This document shows, piece by piece, positions 50,312-59,817 of a DNA stretch of 64,000 nt. How positions within the stretch are numbered: the stretch's first letter is position 1; each line of letters begins with the position of its first letter. The notes under the pieces were generated by a model. The model was given only the letters and a program-made list of their open reading frames with translations, ran no database searches and had not been told where the DNA came from. This DNA is from an uncultured Corynebacterium sp. (GTDB lineage Bacteria; Actinomycetota; Actinomycetes; Mycobacteriales; Mycobacteriaceae), in the NCBI GenBank assembly GCA_943913645.1, contig CALTYZ010000009.1:29521-93520 (forward strand). The letters run 5' to 3'. Made by a program: the position numbers and the translations under genes.

Positions 50312-51310
50312 ATGGTCAACGTGGCAGTCATGGGTGCAGGCTCGTGGGGGACAACCCTGGCAAAAGTCTTCGCCGACGGCGGCAACGCTGTGCAGTTATG
50401 GGCACGACGACCCTCCCTCATCGAGGAAATAGCACAGACCAGGCAAAATTCAGACTATCTGCCGGGCATTACGCTTCCTACGGCGATTACGCCCACACAC
50501 GATGCGCAGCAGGCGCTAGGCCAAGCTGACATCGCAGTGTTTGCAGTGCCCAGCCAGACAATGCGCACCAACCTGGTGAACTGGGCGCCGCTGCTGCGCC
50601 CCGATGCGACGCTGCTGTCAATATCAAAAGGCATTGAAGCCGACACCCACATGCGCATGAGCGAGATCATCGTTGAGGTCACCGGCGCCGATCCGCATCG
50701 CGTCGCCGTTCTATCAGGCCCCAACCTCTCCCGCGAAGTGGCTGAGGAACAGCCAGCCGCAACCGTTATCGCCTGCATTGACCAAAACCGTGCACGCCTT
50801 GTTCAGGCAGCGTGCGCGACGAACTATCTGCGGCCGTACACCAACGCTGACATTGTCGGGTGTGAGATCGGCGGTGCGACGAAAAACGTGATCGCCTTGG
50901 CCTGCGGCATGGCGGCAGGCCAAGGCCTCGGAGAGAACACCATTGCCACACTCATTACCCGCGGTTTGGCAGAAATCACTCGTCTCGGGGTGTCACTTGG
51001 TGCAGACCAGCGCACGTTTGCCGGGCTTGCAGGCCTCGGTGACTTGGTGGCCACCTGTTCTTCACCACTGTCACGCAACCGCACATTCGGTGCAGCACTT
51101 GGTGCCGGTGCGACCATGGACGAAGCCCGAGCATCCACCAAAGGCCAAGTAGCCGAGGGCGTGACATCATCACTGAGCATCCACCAACTCGGCCAAAAAC
51201 AGGGGGTGGAACTGCCAATTACGGCTGCTGTGCACGCGGTATGCCACCAAGGATTCAAGGTTGCAGACACCGTCGCAGCGCTAATGGGCAGGAGTAAGAA
51301 ATCTGAGTGA
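50312..51310 (+). CDS. gpsA: Glycerol-3-phosphate dehydrogenase [NAD(P)+]
   Basis: Reduces dihydroxyacetone phosphate to sn-glycerol 3-phosphate for phospholipid synthesis. The 332 residues have the dinucleotide motif GAGSWGTTLAKVFA, the SISKGIE loop, the signature CEIGGATKNVIALACGMAAG and the catalytic Lys therein. ATG 50312 has GGGAGAG a few bases upstream. The ddl gene follows. Confidence 0.95.
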   Translation: MVNVAVMGAGSWGTTLAKVFADGGNAVQLWARRPSLIEEIAQTRQNSDYLPGITLPTAITPTHDAQQALGQADIAVFAVPSQTMRTNLVNWAPLLRPDATLLSISKGIEADTHMRMSEIIVEVTGADPHRVAVLSGPNLSREVAEEQPAATVIACIDQNRARLVQAACATNYLRPYTNADIVGCEIGGATKNVIALACGMAAGQGLGENTIATLITRGLAEITRLGVSLGADQRTFAGLAGLGDLVATCSSPLSRNRTFGAALGAGATMDEARASTKGQVAEGVTSSLSIHQLGQKQGVELPITAAVHAVCHQGFKVADTVAALMGRSKKSE

Positions 51311-51341
51311 ATCCGGTGCGCCCACCGGGTACGCTCAACGT

Positions 51342-52409
51342 GTGATTCAGATAGCCGTTCTCTATGGTGGTCAGTCCACCGAGCATTCCATATCCTGCAT
51401 CTCCGCAGGCGCGATCATTGCTGAACTCCCAGCAAGCCGCTACCAGGTCTATCCGGTAGGTATCACCCGTGATGGCAGGTGGGTCGAGGGAACACTCGAC
51501 CCAGTCGGTGGTGCTGAGCTTCCTGAGGTGACTGCTGGCCGCGAACTGCGCCTGTCCACCTCGCCTGGCACGCGCGGGCAATTCGTCGACGCCACCACCG
51601 GTGAAATCACCGCGACAGTAGATGTTGTCTTTCCTGTACTGCACGGCAAGTACGGCGAGGACGGCACGATCCAGGGCCTGTTGGAACTGTCGGGCATTGC
51701 CTACGTCGGGCCCGGCGTGCTCGCGTCGGCGTGTGGGATGGATAAGGAGTTCACGAAGAAACTCGTCGCTGCAGAGGGCATCCCAGTGGCAAACGGGGCG
51801 ATTTTGCACCGCGGCGACAACGCAATGCTGAGCTCCGAGCAGCGTGACCAGCTGGGCCTGCCGGTATTTGTCAAACCCGCCAACGGCGGATCATCCATCG
51901 GAGTATCCAAGGTTGACCGATGGGAGGATTTCGCCGCCGCGCTCGACCTCGCCTTTGCCAACGACACAAAAGTGCTCGTCGAGGGTGCTCTGATAGGCGA
52001 TGAGGTAGAAGTCGGTGTGCTCGAACAGCCAGACGGGCAGCTGCAGGCATCTGTTCCAGCGAAGCTCAATGGGACAGATGACTCAGCAGAAGGGTTCTAC
52101 GGATTCGAGACGAAGTACTTGGAAGAACACGTCACCGCCACCATTCCCGCACCGTATTCGGAAGAAATGACCACCCAGCTCAAAGAGATGGCGATCACCG
52201 CATTTCGCGCCCTTGGCTGCAAATCTCTCGCACGAGTCGATTTCTTTGTCACACCTGACGGCCCAGTGCTCAACGAGGTCAACACCATGCCCGGGTTCAC
52301 GTCAATCTCGATGTATCCCCAGGTGTGGCTTGCCAGCGGGTTGGAATACGGTGCTTTGCTTGACACCCTTGTCACCACGGCATTGCAAAGCGCACAAAAC
52401 AATAACTAG
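51342..52409 (+). CDS. ddl: D-alanine-D-alanine ligase
   Basis: ATP-grasp ligase joining two D-Ala for peptidoglycan precursors. The 355 residues contain YGGQSTEHSISCISA, HGKYGEDGTIQGLLELSGI, the ATP loop PANGGSSIGVSKV, and the C-terminal EVNTMPGFTSISMYP. Start GTG 51342 follows TACGCT (51330-51335) by 6 nt. It converges with a DUF3515 gene; the ends overlap by four bases. Confidence 0.96.
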   Translation: MIQIAVLYGGQSTEHSISCISAGAIIAELPASRYQVYPVGITRDGRWVEGTLDPVGGAELPEVTAGRELRLSTSPGTRGQFVDATTGEITATVDVVFPVLHGKYGEDGTIQGLLELSGIAYVGPGVLASACGMDKEFTKKLVAAEGIPVANGAILHRGDNAMLSSEQRDQLGLPVFVKPANGGSSIGVSKVDRWEDFAAALDLAFANDTKVLVEGALIGDEVEVGVLEQPDGQLQASVPAKLNGTDDSAEGFYGFETKYLEEHVTATIPAPYSEEMTTQLKEMAITAFRALGCKSLARVDFFVTPDGPVLNEVNTMPGFTSISMYPQVWLASGLEYGALLDTLVTTALQSAQNNN

Positions 52410-53341
52410 CGTGCCGGCACAGCCTCATCGATGAGGTTTGACAGATTCGTCATGACCTCATTGCCTCCGGTTACGGGGATCGACGCAGCAATATCAGCCG
52501 CCCGCCCGAGGGCATACCACGTGCTCGCGGTGCCAATACCGGCCTCTGTATCTTCAAACCACGCAATGTTGTTGACCTGCACCAAACCCACACCCGCCTC
52601 GTAGGCGGGCGGTGGGGCAACCCCGCAGCGCAACACCACAGGCTCGCGGCCTGGTGCCGTCCACGCAAGGATGGGGGAGTTTGGGTCAACACCCGGGACG
52701 TCGACAAGCGAAAAGCCCTCCGCAATCTGCTGCGGCGCATGAGCAGCAAGCGCCCCACACGCGCTCGTATCACCACCAGCAAGCGATGCTAAAGGTGCTG
52801 GAGCCGGATCGATATGCACCTGCGGCAAGTTGGACGCATCAATCTCAGCGACCGGCGACGCATCACCCACAAGCTGCGCAGTATCAGCAGTGACCGCAAC
52901 CGCGGGGGAGCGGTCAGTAGTAAACCACGTGGCCATAGTTGACTCCGGCACCGCATCATCAACCCGCAACCAGGAGACGCCGTCGAAGATTTCAGGCTGC
53001 GCAAACACGTTGTACTGCAGGGGCATATCCACACCACAGCGCAAAGTCACGCGCTCATTCGACGAGCGCTGCCACGCCGCCGCCCCAGCAGGTGCAGGCG
53101 CAGCGATCTCGGCGCGCGAATACCCCAGCACCTTTTGCGGCAGGCCAGCTACAAACTCAGCGCATTCAGGTGAATCAGCAAGCGGAGACCGCATTTCCGG
53201 CATCGCCACCGGTTGCTGCGTGGCTTGGTGGAAAACATAACGGGCTCCGCCAAGCACCCCGGCTACGAGCGCGAGCGCAAGCCCAAGGATGATGAAAATC
53301 GGTATCCGGTTAATCTGGGAGGCATCCTTTGTGGAGCTCAT
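52406..53341 (-). CDS. Membrane-anchored protein with duplicated DUF3515 domain
   Basis: 311 residues with an N-terminal membrane anchor (PIFIILGLALALVAGVLGGA), then two similar halves. Each has a Cys early (CAEFVAGLPQKVLGYSRAE; CGALAAHAPQQIAEGFSLVD), an LRCGV core (VTLRCGVDMP; VVLRCGVAPP) and a W-x...STMATWFTTDRSPAVAV / TASTWYALGRAADIA end. DUF3515 is conserved beside ddl and thiL in actinobacteria; here it appears doubled. Function unknown, probably envelope-related. The ATG lies 8 nt after TAGACT (53350-53355, minus strand). Confidence 0.8.
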   Translation of the reverse strand: MSSTKDASQINRIPIFIILGLALALVAGVLGGARYVFHQATQQPVAMPEMRSPLADSPECAEFVAGLPQKVLGYSRAEIAAPAPAGAAAWQRSSNERVTLRCGVDMPLQYNVFAQPEIFDGVSWLRVDDAVPESTMATWFTTDRSPAVAVTADTAQLVGDASPVAEIDASNLPQVHIDPAPAPLASLAGGDTSACGALAAHAPQQIAEGFSLVDVPGVDPNSPILAWTAPGREPVVLRCGVAPPPAYEAGVGLVQVNNIAWFEDTEAGIGTASTWYALGRAADIAASIPVTGGNEVMTNLSNLIDEAVPAR

Positions 53342-53375
53342 GGCGGCTTAGTCTACTGAAAGGCCTTGTTACATA

Positions 53376-54341
53376 GTGATTCGCACTGGCTTTCCGGATG
53401 CCGGACCAACGCTCGCAGCGATGGGGGAGACCGAAGTCATCAACCGGATTGTGTCCAACGCCCCATCTGGCATCAACGGCGATGACGCTGCGGTGCTCAC
53501 ACCGTCAGTCCCGAACTCACGCGTGGTAGCAACCACTGACATGCTCGTCTCCGGACGCCACTTCAGCGAAAACTTCACCACACCATTCGATCTCGGGCGC
53601 AAAGCAGTGGTACAAAACTATGCCGACGTAGAAGCCATGGGCGCACGCCCAATTGCTGCACTGCTTGCAGTATCAGCCCCACCAGAGACACCCGTGGCAG
53701 TACTTGAAGACATCGCCCGCGGCATCGGTGCGATGACCCAACGGTGGGCCACAGAACTCGTCGGCGGCGACCTGACAAGCGGCGACACACTCACCGTTTG
53801 CTTCACCGCTATCGGCTCACTCGGAGGAAACCTCGAACCATTACGACTAGACCGAGCTCGACCTGGCCAACGAGTAGTTGCACACGGAGCGATCGGACAT
53901 TCAGCCGCCGGCCTCGCATTGCTGCAGTCCGGCCTGCCAATCCCGCCTGAACTCGAACCCCTAGTTCACGCACATCAAGTACCCGAGCTAATCCCGGGGC
54001 GCGGTGTTGTGGCCCGCTCTGCAGGAGCCACCGCGATGACCGATAATTCAGACGGGCTAGTCCATGACCTCACCACCATGGCGACACGCTCCCAGGTCGG
54101 CATCAATCTGTCATCGGTCGCGCTCGCCCCCGACCCCCTACTCATCCAAGCAGGCCAGCTGCTCGATGTTGACCCATGGCAATGGGTACTCACCGGCGGG
54201 GAAGACCACACCCTCGTGGGCACCTGTGACAGGTCAGCACCAGTGGGATTTCGCTCAATTGGCGCTGTGACTCGCCAGACCGGTGTACGCATCGATGGTG
54301 ACCTGCCGCGCTATACACAAGGATGGGAGAGCTTTGCATGA
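53376..54341 (+). CDS. thiL: Thiamine-monophosphate kinase
   Basis: Phosphorylates thiamine monophosphate to the diphosphate cofactor, which AHAS (IlvB) uses. The 321 residues show the N-terminal GETEVINRIV, the metal/ATP motif GINGDDAAVL, ATTDMLVSGRHF and GLVHDL. Start GTG 53376 has AAAGG ~12 bases upstream; ATG 53421 is an alternative. ung overlaps its stop (ATGA). Confidence 0.92.
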   Translation: MIRTGFPDAGPTLAAMGETEVINRIVSNAPSGINGDDAAVLTPSVPNSRVVATTDMLVSGRHFSENFTTPFDLGRKAVVQNYADVEAMGARPIAALLAVSAPPETPVAVLEDIARGIGAMTQRWATELVGGDLTSGDTLTVCFTAIGSLGGNLEPLRLDRARPGQRVVAHGAIGHSAAGLALLQSGLPIPPELEPLVHAHQVPELIPGRGVVARSAGATAMTDNSDGLVHDLTTMATRSQVGINLSSVALAPDPLLIQAGQLLDVDPWQWVLTGGEDHTLVGTCDRSAPVGFRSIGAVTRQTGVRIDGDLPRYTQGWESFA

Positions 54342-54982
54342 GTTTGCCAATCGACGCCTCATGGGCAGAAACACTTGGAGGCGTAGAGAAAAACATTCAC
54401 GCCATGGGCGACTTCCTGCGCGCAGAAGAAGAATACCTGCCCCGCGGGCATGACATTTTGCGAGCATTCAACCAGCCGTTCGACGATGTGCGAGTACTCA
54501 TCCTTGGCCAAGACCCATACCCAACACCCGGCCATCCAATGGGGCTCGCGTTTTCCACACAGCCGGGTGTTGCCGCACCCCGCTCGCTAGTCAACATCTA
54601 CCGAGAGCTCGCTGATGATCTTGCAATCCCGCCACGCACAGACGGAGATCTCTCTGCGTGGGCGAAACAAGGCATCTTGCTGCTCAACCGGGTGCTTACC
54701 GTGCGGCCAGGCGCGCCGGGCTCTCACCGGGGCAAGGGCTGGGAGGAAATCACGGAGGCAGCAATCCGCGGCCTCGTTGCGCGTCACACTCCGCTCGTGG
54801 CGATTCTGTGGGGCCGTGACGCACAGCAGGCGCAACGCTTCCTGGGCGATACGCCAGTGATTGCTTCGGCCCACCCTTCACCACTGTCCGCCAGTCGCGG
54901 GTTTTTCGGATCTCGGCCGTTTTCGCGCGCGAATCAGGCGCTGATGGAACAAGGCGCGGACCCTGTGGACTGGTCGTTGTAG
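54338..54982 (+). CDS. ung: Uracil-DNA glycosylase (family 1)
   Basis: Removes uracil from DNA in base-excision repair. The 214 residues have the water-activating loop GQDPYPTPGHPMGLAFS (Asp; the usual PYH is PYP as in actinobacteria), LLLNRVLTVRPGAPGSH, and the leucine loop HPSPLSASRGFFGSRPFS. The ATG overlaps the thiL stop, so the two are translationally linked. Confidence 0.95.
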   Translation: MSLPIDASWAETLGGVEKNIHAMGDFLRAEEEYLPRGHDILRAFNQPFDDVRVLILGQDPYPTPGHPMGLAFSTQPGVAAPRSLVNIYRELADDLAIPPRTDGDLSAWAKQGILLLNRVLTVRPGAPGSHRGKGWEEITEAAIRGLVARHTPLVAILWGRDAQQAQRFLGDTPVIASAHPSPLSASRGFFGSRPFSRANQALMEQGADPVDWSL

Positions 54983-54993
54983 ACTTGTCCGCC

Positions 54994-56574
54994 ATGGCCA
55001 CACCTCCCGAATTCAGCGGTCAACAGCTGTTGCAGTGGGCGCAACGCACAGCCGATGAGCTTAACCGCCGGAGGGTGGAAATCAACGAACTCAACGTGTT
55101 TCCCGTCCCCGATGCGGACACCGGCTCCAACATGGCCTACACCATGTCAGCGGCTGTCGATGAGGCTGCTCAGCTCGAGATGGATGCTTCTGCACAGCAG
55201 GTGGCAGAAGCGCTAGCTGTTGGTGCGGTCAAGGGGGCCAGGGGCAATTCTGGATTGGTGCTTTCACAGGTCATGCGTGGCTTGGCGCAGGCGGTTGCGC
55301 ATGACACTCCCGGAGGCACAGTCATAGCGGATGCGTTGAGCGCAGCGGTGGTGTTTGTAGACCGGGCGATTGCAGACCCGGTGGAAGGAACGGTGATCAC
55401 CGTCTTGCGGGCAGCGGCGGTCGCGGCGGCAGAAGCTGCAAAGCACGCAACAGATCCCGCCGCGCCGACAATCGCGGAGGTCGCTGGCGCGGCAACTGAG
55501 GCCGCGCAGGTGGCATTGGCACACACCCCATCCCAGCTGGACGTCTTGCGAGAGGCCGGCGTCGTTGACGCGGGAGGGGCCGGACTGGTGGTGCTGCTTG
55601 AAGCACTTAATCCGGCACGTACGCCTGTGCATGAACACCCACTCGCCGCCTCAGACTGGCAGGTCCACTTCCCGCATGCTCATGAGGGGACTCACGCGGT
55701 GGTCTTCCCAGATGGTGCGGGACCCTCAGACGCCACAGCGTCAATGCTTGAGGTGCTGTTCATGTTCACCGGCGATTTAGACGAACTTGAGCGCCAGCTG
55801 CAGACTTTGGGTGACAGTATCGTCATCGCCCGGCTCGGGGAAGACCACGCAAAAGTGCATATTCATTCTCGTGATGCGGGCGCGGTGATTGAGCGCGCAG
55901 TGCGCCTTGGTGAAGTCACTCAGCTGCGGTTGGAAACACTGCCGCCGGAGCCGATGACGCAAGCCCCGCAGCGGCTTCTTGTTGCGGTGACCCCACCGGG
56001 TTCGCTTGCTCGTTTGTATGAGTCGGCCGGTGCGGTAACGGTGCAACCGGGTGAGGATGTGGTGGCAGAGATCCTGTCCACGATTCGCGGTAGAGGGGCG
56101 AGCGAAGTGCTGCTGTTGCCAAATGGGTTGTTGGAGCGACGCAACCTGGCAGCTGTGGAGAATGCTGCGCGGGCGTTCGCACAAACGGTGACCATTTTGC
56201 CCACGGTCCGGCTTGTGTCCGGGATCGCGGCGCTGACGGTGCATGATGCCAAGCAGCCGTTAGCCACCGCAGCGTTTAGCATGGCTGAGGCCGCAGGCGA
56301 GATGCGAACCGCGGTTGCCCAGCGCGATAGCGCAGGGTCTGTGGTTGTAACCGCACATGGCGAGACGGTCGCTGCTGACACTGACGCGGTCGTTGCGGTT
56401 ACGCGGACGTGTCGGCGCATGCTGGAACACGGCGGGGAGCAGGTGTCGGTGCTTTTTGATCCGCTTGAGATCAGTAAGGATGCTTTTGCTGGGCTTGCGG
56501 ATGAACTCGATATCGACGTCATGGTGTACCCGGCTGACGGCCTCGGCGTCGTCGCTGAGATCGGGGTGGAGTAG
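54994..56574 (+). CDS. DAK2/DegV-type protein (fatty acid kinase FakA-like)
   Basis: 526 residues. The N-terminal DAK2 kinase domain has LNVFPVPDADTGSNMAYTM (metal-binding Asp residues) and GARGNSGLVLSQVMRGLAQ. The middle and C-terminal domains match YloV/FakA. With a FakB partner such proteins phosphorylate fatty acids for lipid synthesis; this role here is inferred. ATG 54994 lies 8 nt after TAGACT (54980-54985). The ORF extended upstream would begin at a TTG. recG follows 3 bases after its stop. Confidence 0.85.
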   Translation: MATPPEFSGQQLLQWAQRTADELNRRRVEINELNVFPVPDADTGSNMAYTMSAAVDEAAQLEMDASAQQVAEALAVGAVKGARGNSGLVLSQVMRGLAQAVAHDTPGGTVIADALSAAVVFVDRAIADPVEGTVITVLRAAAVAAAEAAKHATDPAAPTIAEVAGAATEAAQVALAHTPSQLDVLREAGVVDAGGAGLVVLLEALNPARTPVHEHPLAASDWQVHFPHAHEGTHAVVFPDGAGPSDATASMLEVLFMFTGDLDELERQLQTLGDSIVIARLGEDHAKVHIHSRDAGAVIERAVRLGEVTQLRLETLPPEPMTQAPQRLLVAVTPPGSLARLYESAGAVTVQPGEDVVAEILSTIRGRGASEVLLLPNGLLERRNLAAVENAARAFAQTVTILPTVRLVSGIAALTVHDAKQPLATAAFSMAEAAGEMRTAVAQRDSAGSVVVTAHGETVAADTDAVVAVTRTCRRMLEHGGEQVSVLFDPLEISKDAFAGLADELDIDVMVYPADGLGVVAEIGVE

Positions 56575-56577
56575 TTC

Positions 56578-58680
56578 ATGCTCGGCTTCGATGATGCGCG
56601 GCCGTTGAATTTGGTCATCCCGCTGAAGCAAGCACGAGCGATAGCCAAGCACCTACACATTGAGACGTGCGGTGAACTGCTGCGTTATTATCCGCGTCGG
56701 TATTTGCACTATGGCACGGGGGCAGATATCGCCGAGCTGGCGCAGGGTGACACCGTCAATGTCATCGGTACCGTTGTTGCCGCCCAGCGGCTTGAAAACC
56801 GCAAGAACCCGAAACGGCCTATTTACAAGGCCAAGATTCATGACGGCACCCGTCACTTTATGGTGACGTTTTTCGGCTCGCCGTATGCGATGCGGATGCT
56901 GCAGGTGGGTCGTCGTGCCATGTTCACTGGCAAGTACTCACTCTACGGTTCTACGCCACAGCTGCAGCACCCGGACTTTGTGCTTTTAGACGGGCCGACG
57001 GAAGCAACCGGCTCCCTGCGCCAGCTTGCCCACTTTGGGGATCTTGAGGAGATCTTGTCTGGGCGGGAATGGTTGCCGCTGTATCCGGCAACCAAGATGG
57101 TAAGCACCTGGACGATCATGGGGGCGGTGCATCTGGTGTTGCAATCACTAGCACCGATTAAGGAGCCGCTGGGGTTCACTCCGACTGGGTTTTTGCCACT
57201 GAATGCTGCGGTACACCAGGTTCACGAGCCCGGCCCGCAGGGACCCGAGGAAGCACGCCGCCGATTGAAGTATGACGAGGCCCTGTCTGTCGCGTTAGCG
57301 ATGGGGATTCGCCGTGCCGACTATGCTCATCACACCGCCCCCGCGCTGCCGCGGCATGAAGGTAGTTACCAGGATATGCTGTTGCGTCACCTGCCGTATC
57401 GGCTGACTGCTGGTCAAAGTGAGGTGCTTGGTGAAATCAGCGCCGATCTTTCTGCGACCCAACCGATGAGTCGACTACTGCAGGGAGAGGTCGGTTCCGG
57501 CAAAACGATCGTCGCGTTGATTGCGATGCTGCAAGCGATTGACAATGGTGCCCAGTGCGCGCTGCTCGCCCCGACTGAGGTTTTGGTCATGCAGCATGCA
57601 CGGTCATTGACTACCACGCTGCTTAATGCTGGGGTGCCGGTGCGTGTTGTGGCGTTGACCGGGTCGATGTCTGCGGCCGCTAAGCAGGACTCGTTGCTGA
57701 AGATCATGACCGGCGAGGCGGATATCGTTGTGGGCACGCATGCGCTGATCCAAGACGGCGTTGAATTCTTCCGCCTTGGTCTGGTTGTCATTGATGAGCA
57801 GCACCGTTTCGGTGTTGAGCAGCGAGATCAGTTGCGTGCGAAGGCCGGTGAAGAAACTCCTCATATGCTGGTCATGACGGCAACACCAATCCCGCGCACG
57901 ATTGCCATTACCGTGTTCGGAGATCTGTCCGTATCCACGCTCAAAGAGCTGCCTGGGGGGCGAAAGCCCATCGCGTCCTTCGTGGTTCCACAGTTCAAGC
58001 CCACCTGGGTGGCTCGGGCCTGGGAGAAGATTCGGGAGGAAGTCGCCGCTGGGCGCCAGGTCTACATTGTGTGCCCGCGTATCGACGGCGCAGGTGGGGT
58101 GGCCGAGACGGCCGAAGTGCTCAGTGGCACTGAACTGGCCGGCCTTGAGCTGGCGGTGCTGCACGGGCGGATGAAGGGCGCTGACAAAGATGCGGTGATG
58201 GCAGATTTCGCAGCTGGTGCTATCGATGTGCTTGTTGCTACGACGGTGATCGAAGTGGGCGTTGATGTGCCCAATGCGACCGTGATGATGGTGCGGGAGG
58301 CTGAGCATTTCGGTGTCTCACAGCTGCACCAGCTGCGCGGCCGGGTGGGGCGCGGCGGCTTGCAGTCATTGTGTTTTTTTCATACCGATGCTGAGCCAGA
58401 CAGTGCTGCATTTGGCCGAGTGGCACAAGTCGCTGAGACTGCGGACGGGTTTGCACTTGCCGAGCTGGACTTGATAAACCGTCGGGAGGGTGATGTGCTG
58501 GGCACAGAGCAGTCCGGGATTGCGCGCACGCTGCGACTGGTGAATCTGGTGGATGACTACGACATCGTCAAACGTGCGTATGATGACGCAGCTGGCATTG
58601 TGGCTAACCATATCGAGTTCGCCCGTCAAGCTACCGCCAATTTTGTACCGGAAGATTTCGAGTACTTGGATAAAAGCTAA
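56578..58680 (+). CDS. recG: ATP-dependent DNA helicase RecG
   Basis: Branch-migrating helicase that reverses stalled forks and processes Holliday junctions. The 700 residues have the wedge/OB domain (~60-150), then the helicase: Walker A GEVGSGKT, DEQHRFGVEQRDQL (motif II), TATPIPRT (III), and motifs V-VI (ATTVIEVGVDVPNATVM, HQLRGRVGRG). It starts directly after the DAK2 gene and is followed by rsmD. Confidence 0.96.
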   Translation: MLGFDDARPLNLVIPLKQARAIAKHLHIETCGELLRYYPRRYLHYGTGADIAELAQGDTVNVIGTVVAAQRLENRKNPKRPIYKAKIHDGTRHFMVTFFGSPYAMRMLQVGRRAMFTGKYSLYGSTPQLQHPDFVLLDGPTEATGSLRQLAHFGDLEEILSGREWLPLYPATKMVSTWTIMGAVHLVLQSLAPIKEPLGFTPTGFLPLNAAVHQVHEPGPQGPEEARRRLKYDEALSVALAMGIRRADYAHHTAPALPRHEGSYQDMLLRHLPYRLTAGQSEVLGEISADLSATQPMSRLLQGEVGSGKTIVALIAMLQAIDNGAQCALLAPTEVLVMQHARSLTTTLLNAGVPVRVVALTGSMSAAAKQDSLLKIMTGEADIVVGTHALIQDGVEFFRLGLVVIDEQHRFGVEQRDQLRAKAGEETPHMLVMTATPIPRTIAITVFGDLSVSTLKELPGGRKPIASFVVPQFKPTWVARAWEKIREEVAAGRQVYIVCPRIDGAGGVAETAEVLSGTELAGLELAVLHGRMKGADKDAVMADFAAGAIDVLVATTVIEVGVDVPNATVMMVREAEHFGVSQLHQLRGRVGRGGLQSLCFFHTDAEPDSAAFGRVAQVAETADGFALAELDLINRREGDVLGTEQSGIARTLRLVNLVDDYDIVKRAYDDAAGIVANHIEFARQATANFVPEDFEYLDKS

Positions 58681-58713
58681 CCTCATCACTACACGCCCAG
58701 AGGGGGTAACCTC

Positions 58714-59304
58714 ATGTCGATGAACCGGATTATTTCTGGTGAGGCCCGCGGCCGAAAGATTAAGGTGCCGCCGCACGGCACCCGGCCTACCTCAGATCGG
58801 GCTCGGGAGGGCTTGTTTTCCTCGTTGCAGGTTCGATTCGGGTTCGGCGGGCAGCGCGTGCTCGATTTGTTCGCTGGTTCCGGTGCGCTCGGGCTCGAGG
58901 CGGCTTCGCGCGGCGCGGATGAGGTGGTGCTGGTAGAAAATGATCCGAAAGCCGTGCAGATCATCGAGTTCAACGCGGCGGTGGTGGGGCATCCGAACGT
59001 GCGGGTTGAGCCGGTGAAAGCATCAACGTTTGTGGCACGGGCGCCGCAGAAGCATTTCACCATGGTGCTCGCCGATCCGCCTTATGATCTTGCAGATGAG
59101 TCGGTGGCAGAAATGCTCGAGGCGCTCAAACCAGCGCTGGTTGATGGGGCAGTGGTGGTGGTGGAACGCCACCGCGAAAGCCCCGAAACGGCGTGGCCGC
59201 CAGAGTTCACACCCACAGGGCAAAAATTGAAAAAGCGCCTGTATGGACGTGCGAGAATGGACATGGCTGTCTATTCCGATCCAGAGATCGAGCCCGAGAA
59301 TTGA
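58714..59304 (+). CDS. rsmD: 16S rRNA (guanine(966)-N(2))-methyltransferase
   Basis: 196-residue SAM-dependent methyltransferase acting on G966 of 16S rRNA. It has RIISGEARGRKIKVPP at the start, the SAM motif LDLFAGSGALGLEAASRGA, and the catalytic LADPPYDL (DPPY form). GAGGGGGTAACC precedes the ATG. coaD follows, as in most bacteria. Confidence 0.95.
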   Translation: MSMNRIISGEARGRKIKVPPHGTRPTSDRAREGLFSSLQVRFGFGGQRVLDLFAGSGALGLEAASRGADEVVLVENDPKAVQIIEFNAAVVGHPNVRVEPVKASTFVARAPQKHFTMVLADPPYDLADESVAEMLEALKPALVDGAVVVVERHRESPETAWPPEFTPTGQKLKKRLYGRARMDMAVYSDPEIEPEN

Positions 59305-59340
59305 TGAGAATTACCCCAGCGTGAACAAGGAGCCGAAACG

Positions 59341-59817
59341 ATGGCTGTTGCAGTATGCCCCGGTTCGTTCGACCCGATTACTCATGGCCACCTTGACATT
59401 GTCACCCGCGCGTCGCGGCATTTCGACGAGGTGATTGTGCTGGTGACCGGAAATCCTGCGAAAACATCGGGACTGTTTTCAATTGATGAACGCCTCGAGC
59501 TCATCCGCCAAGTCACCGCGGATAATCCACGTGTCCATGTTGATAACTGGGGTGGATTGTTGGTGGACTACACCACCGCACACCACGTCACCGCACTTGT
59601 GAAAGGGCTGCGTTCCGCCCTTGACTACGAGTACGAATTGCCCATGGCGCAAATGAACCGTCGGCTCAGTGGAGTAGATACCTACTTCTTGCTGACTGAT
59701 GAAAAGTACGGCTATATCTCTTCGTCGCTAACCAAGGAAGTGGCGAAGTACGGCGGTGATATCACCGGGTTGGTGCCGGACCTGGTGCGCGAGGCGATGC
59801 TTGAGAAGTTCAAGTGA
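59341..59817 (+). CDS. coaD: Phosphopantetheine adenylyltransferase
   Basis: Penultimate step of coenzyme A synthesis. The 158 residues have the nucleotidyltransferase motif CPGSFDPITHGHLDIV, GLRSALDYEYELPMAQMN, and the C-terminal YGYISSSLTKEVAKYGGDI. A ribosome binding site, AAGGAG, lies ~10 bases upstream. Its stop overlaps the start of the TauE-like gene. Confidence 0.96.
   Translation: MAVAVCPGSFDPITHGHLDIVTRASRHFDEVIVLVTGNPAKTSGLFSIDERLELIRQVTADNPRVHVDNWGGLLVDYTTAHHVTALVKGLRSALDYEYELPMAQMNRRLSGVDTYFLLTDEKYGYISSSLTKEVAKYGGDITGLVPDLVREAMLEKFK

Noticed and set aside
53342..53376. Riboswitch (TPP) upstream of thiL
   Set aside because: The gap to the divergent gene is only 34 bases, too short for a TPP riboswitch.
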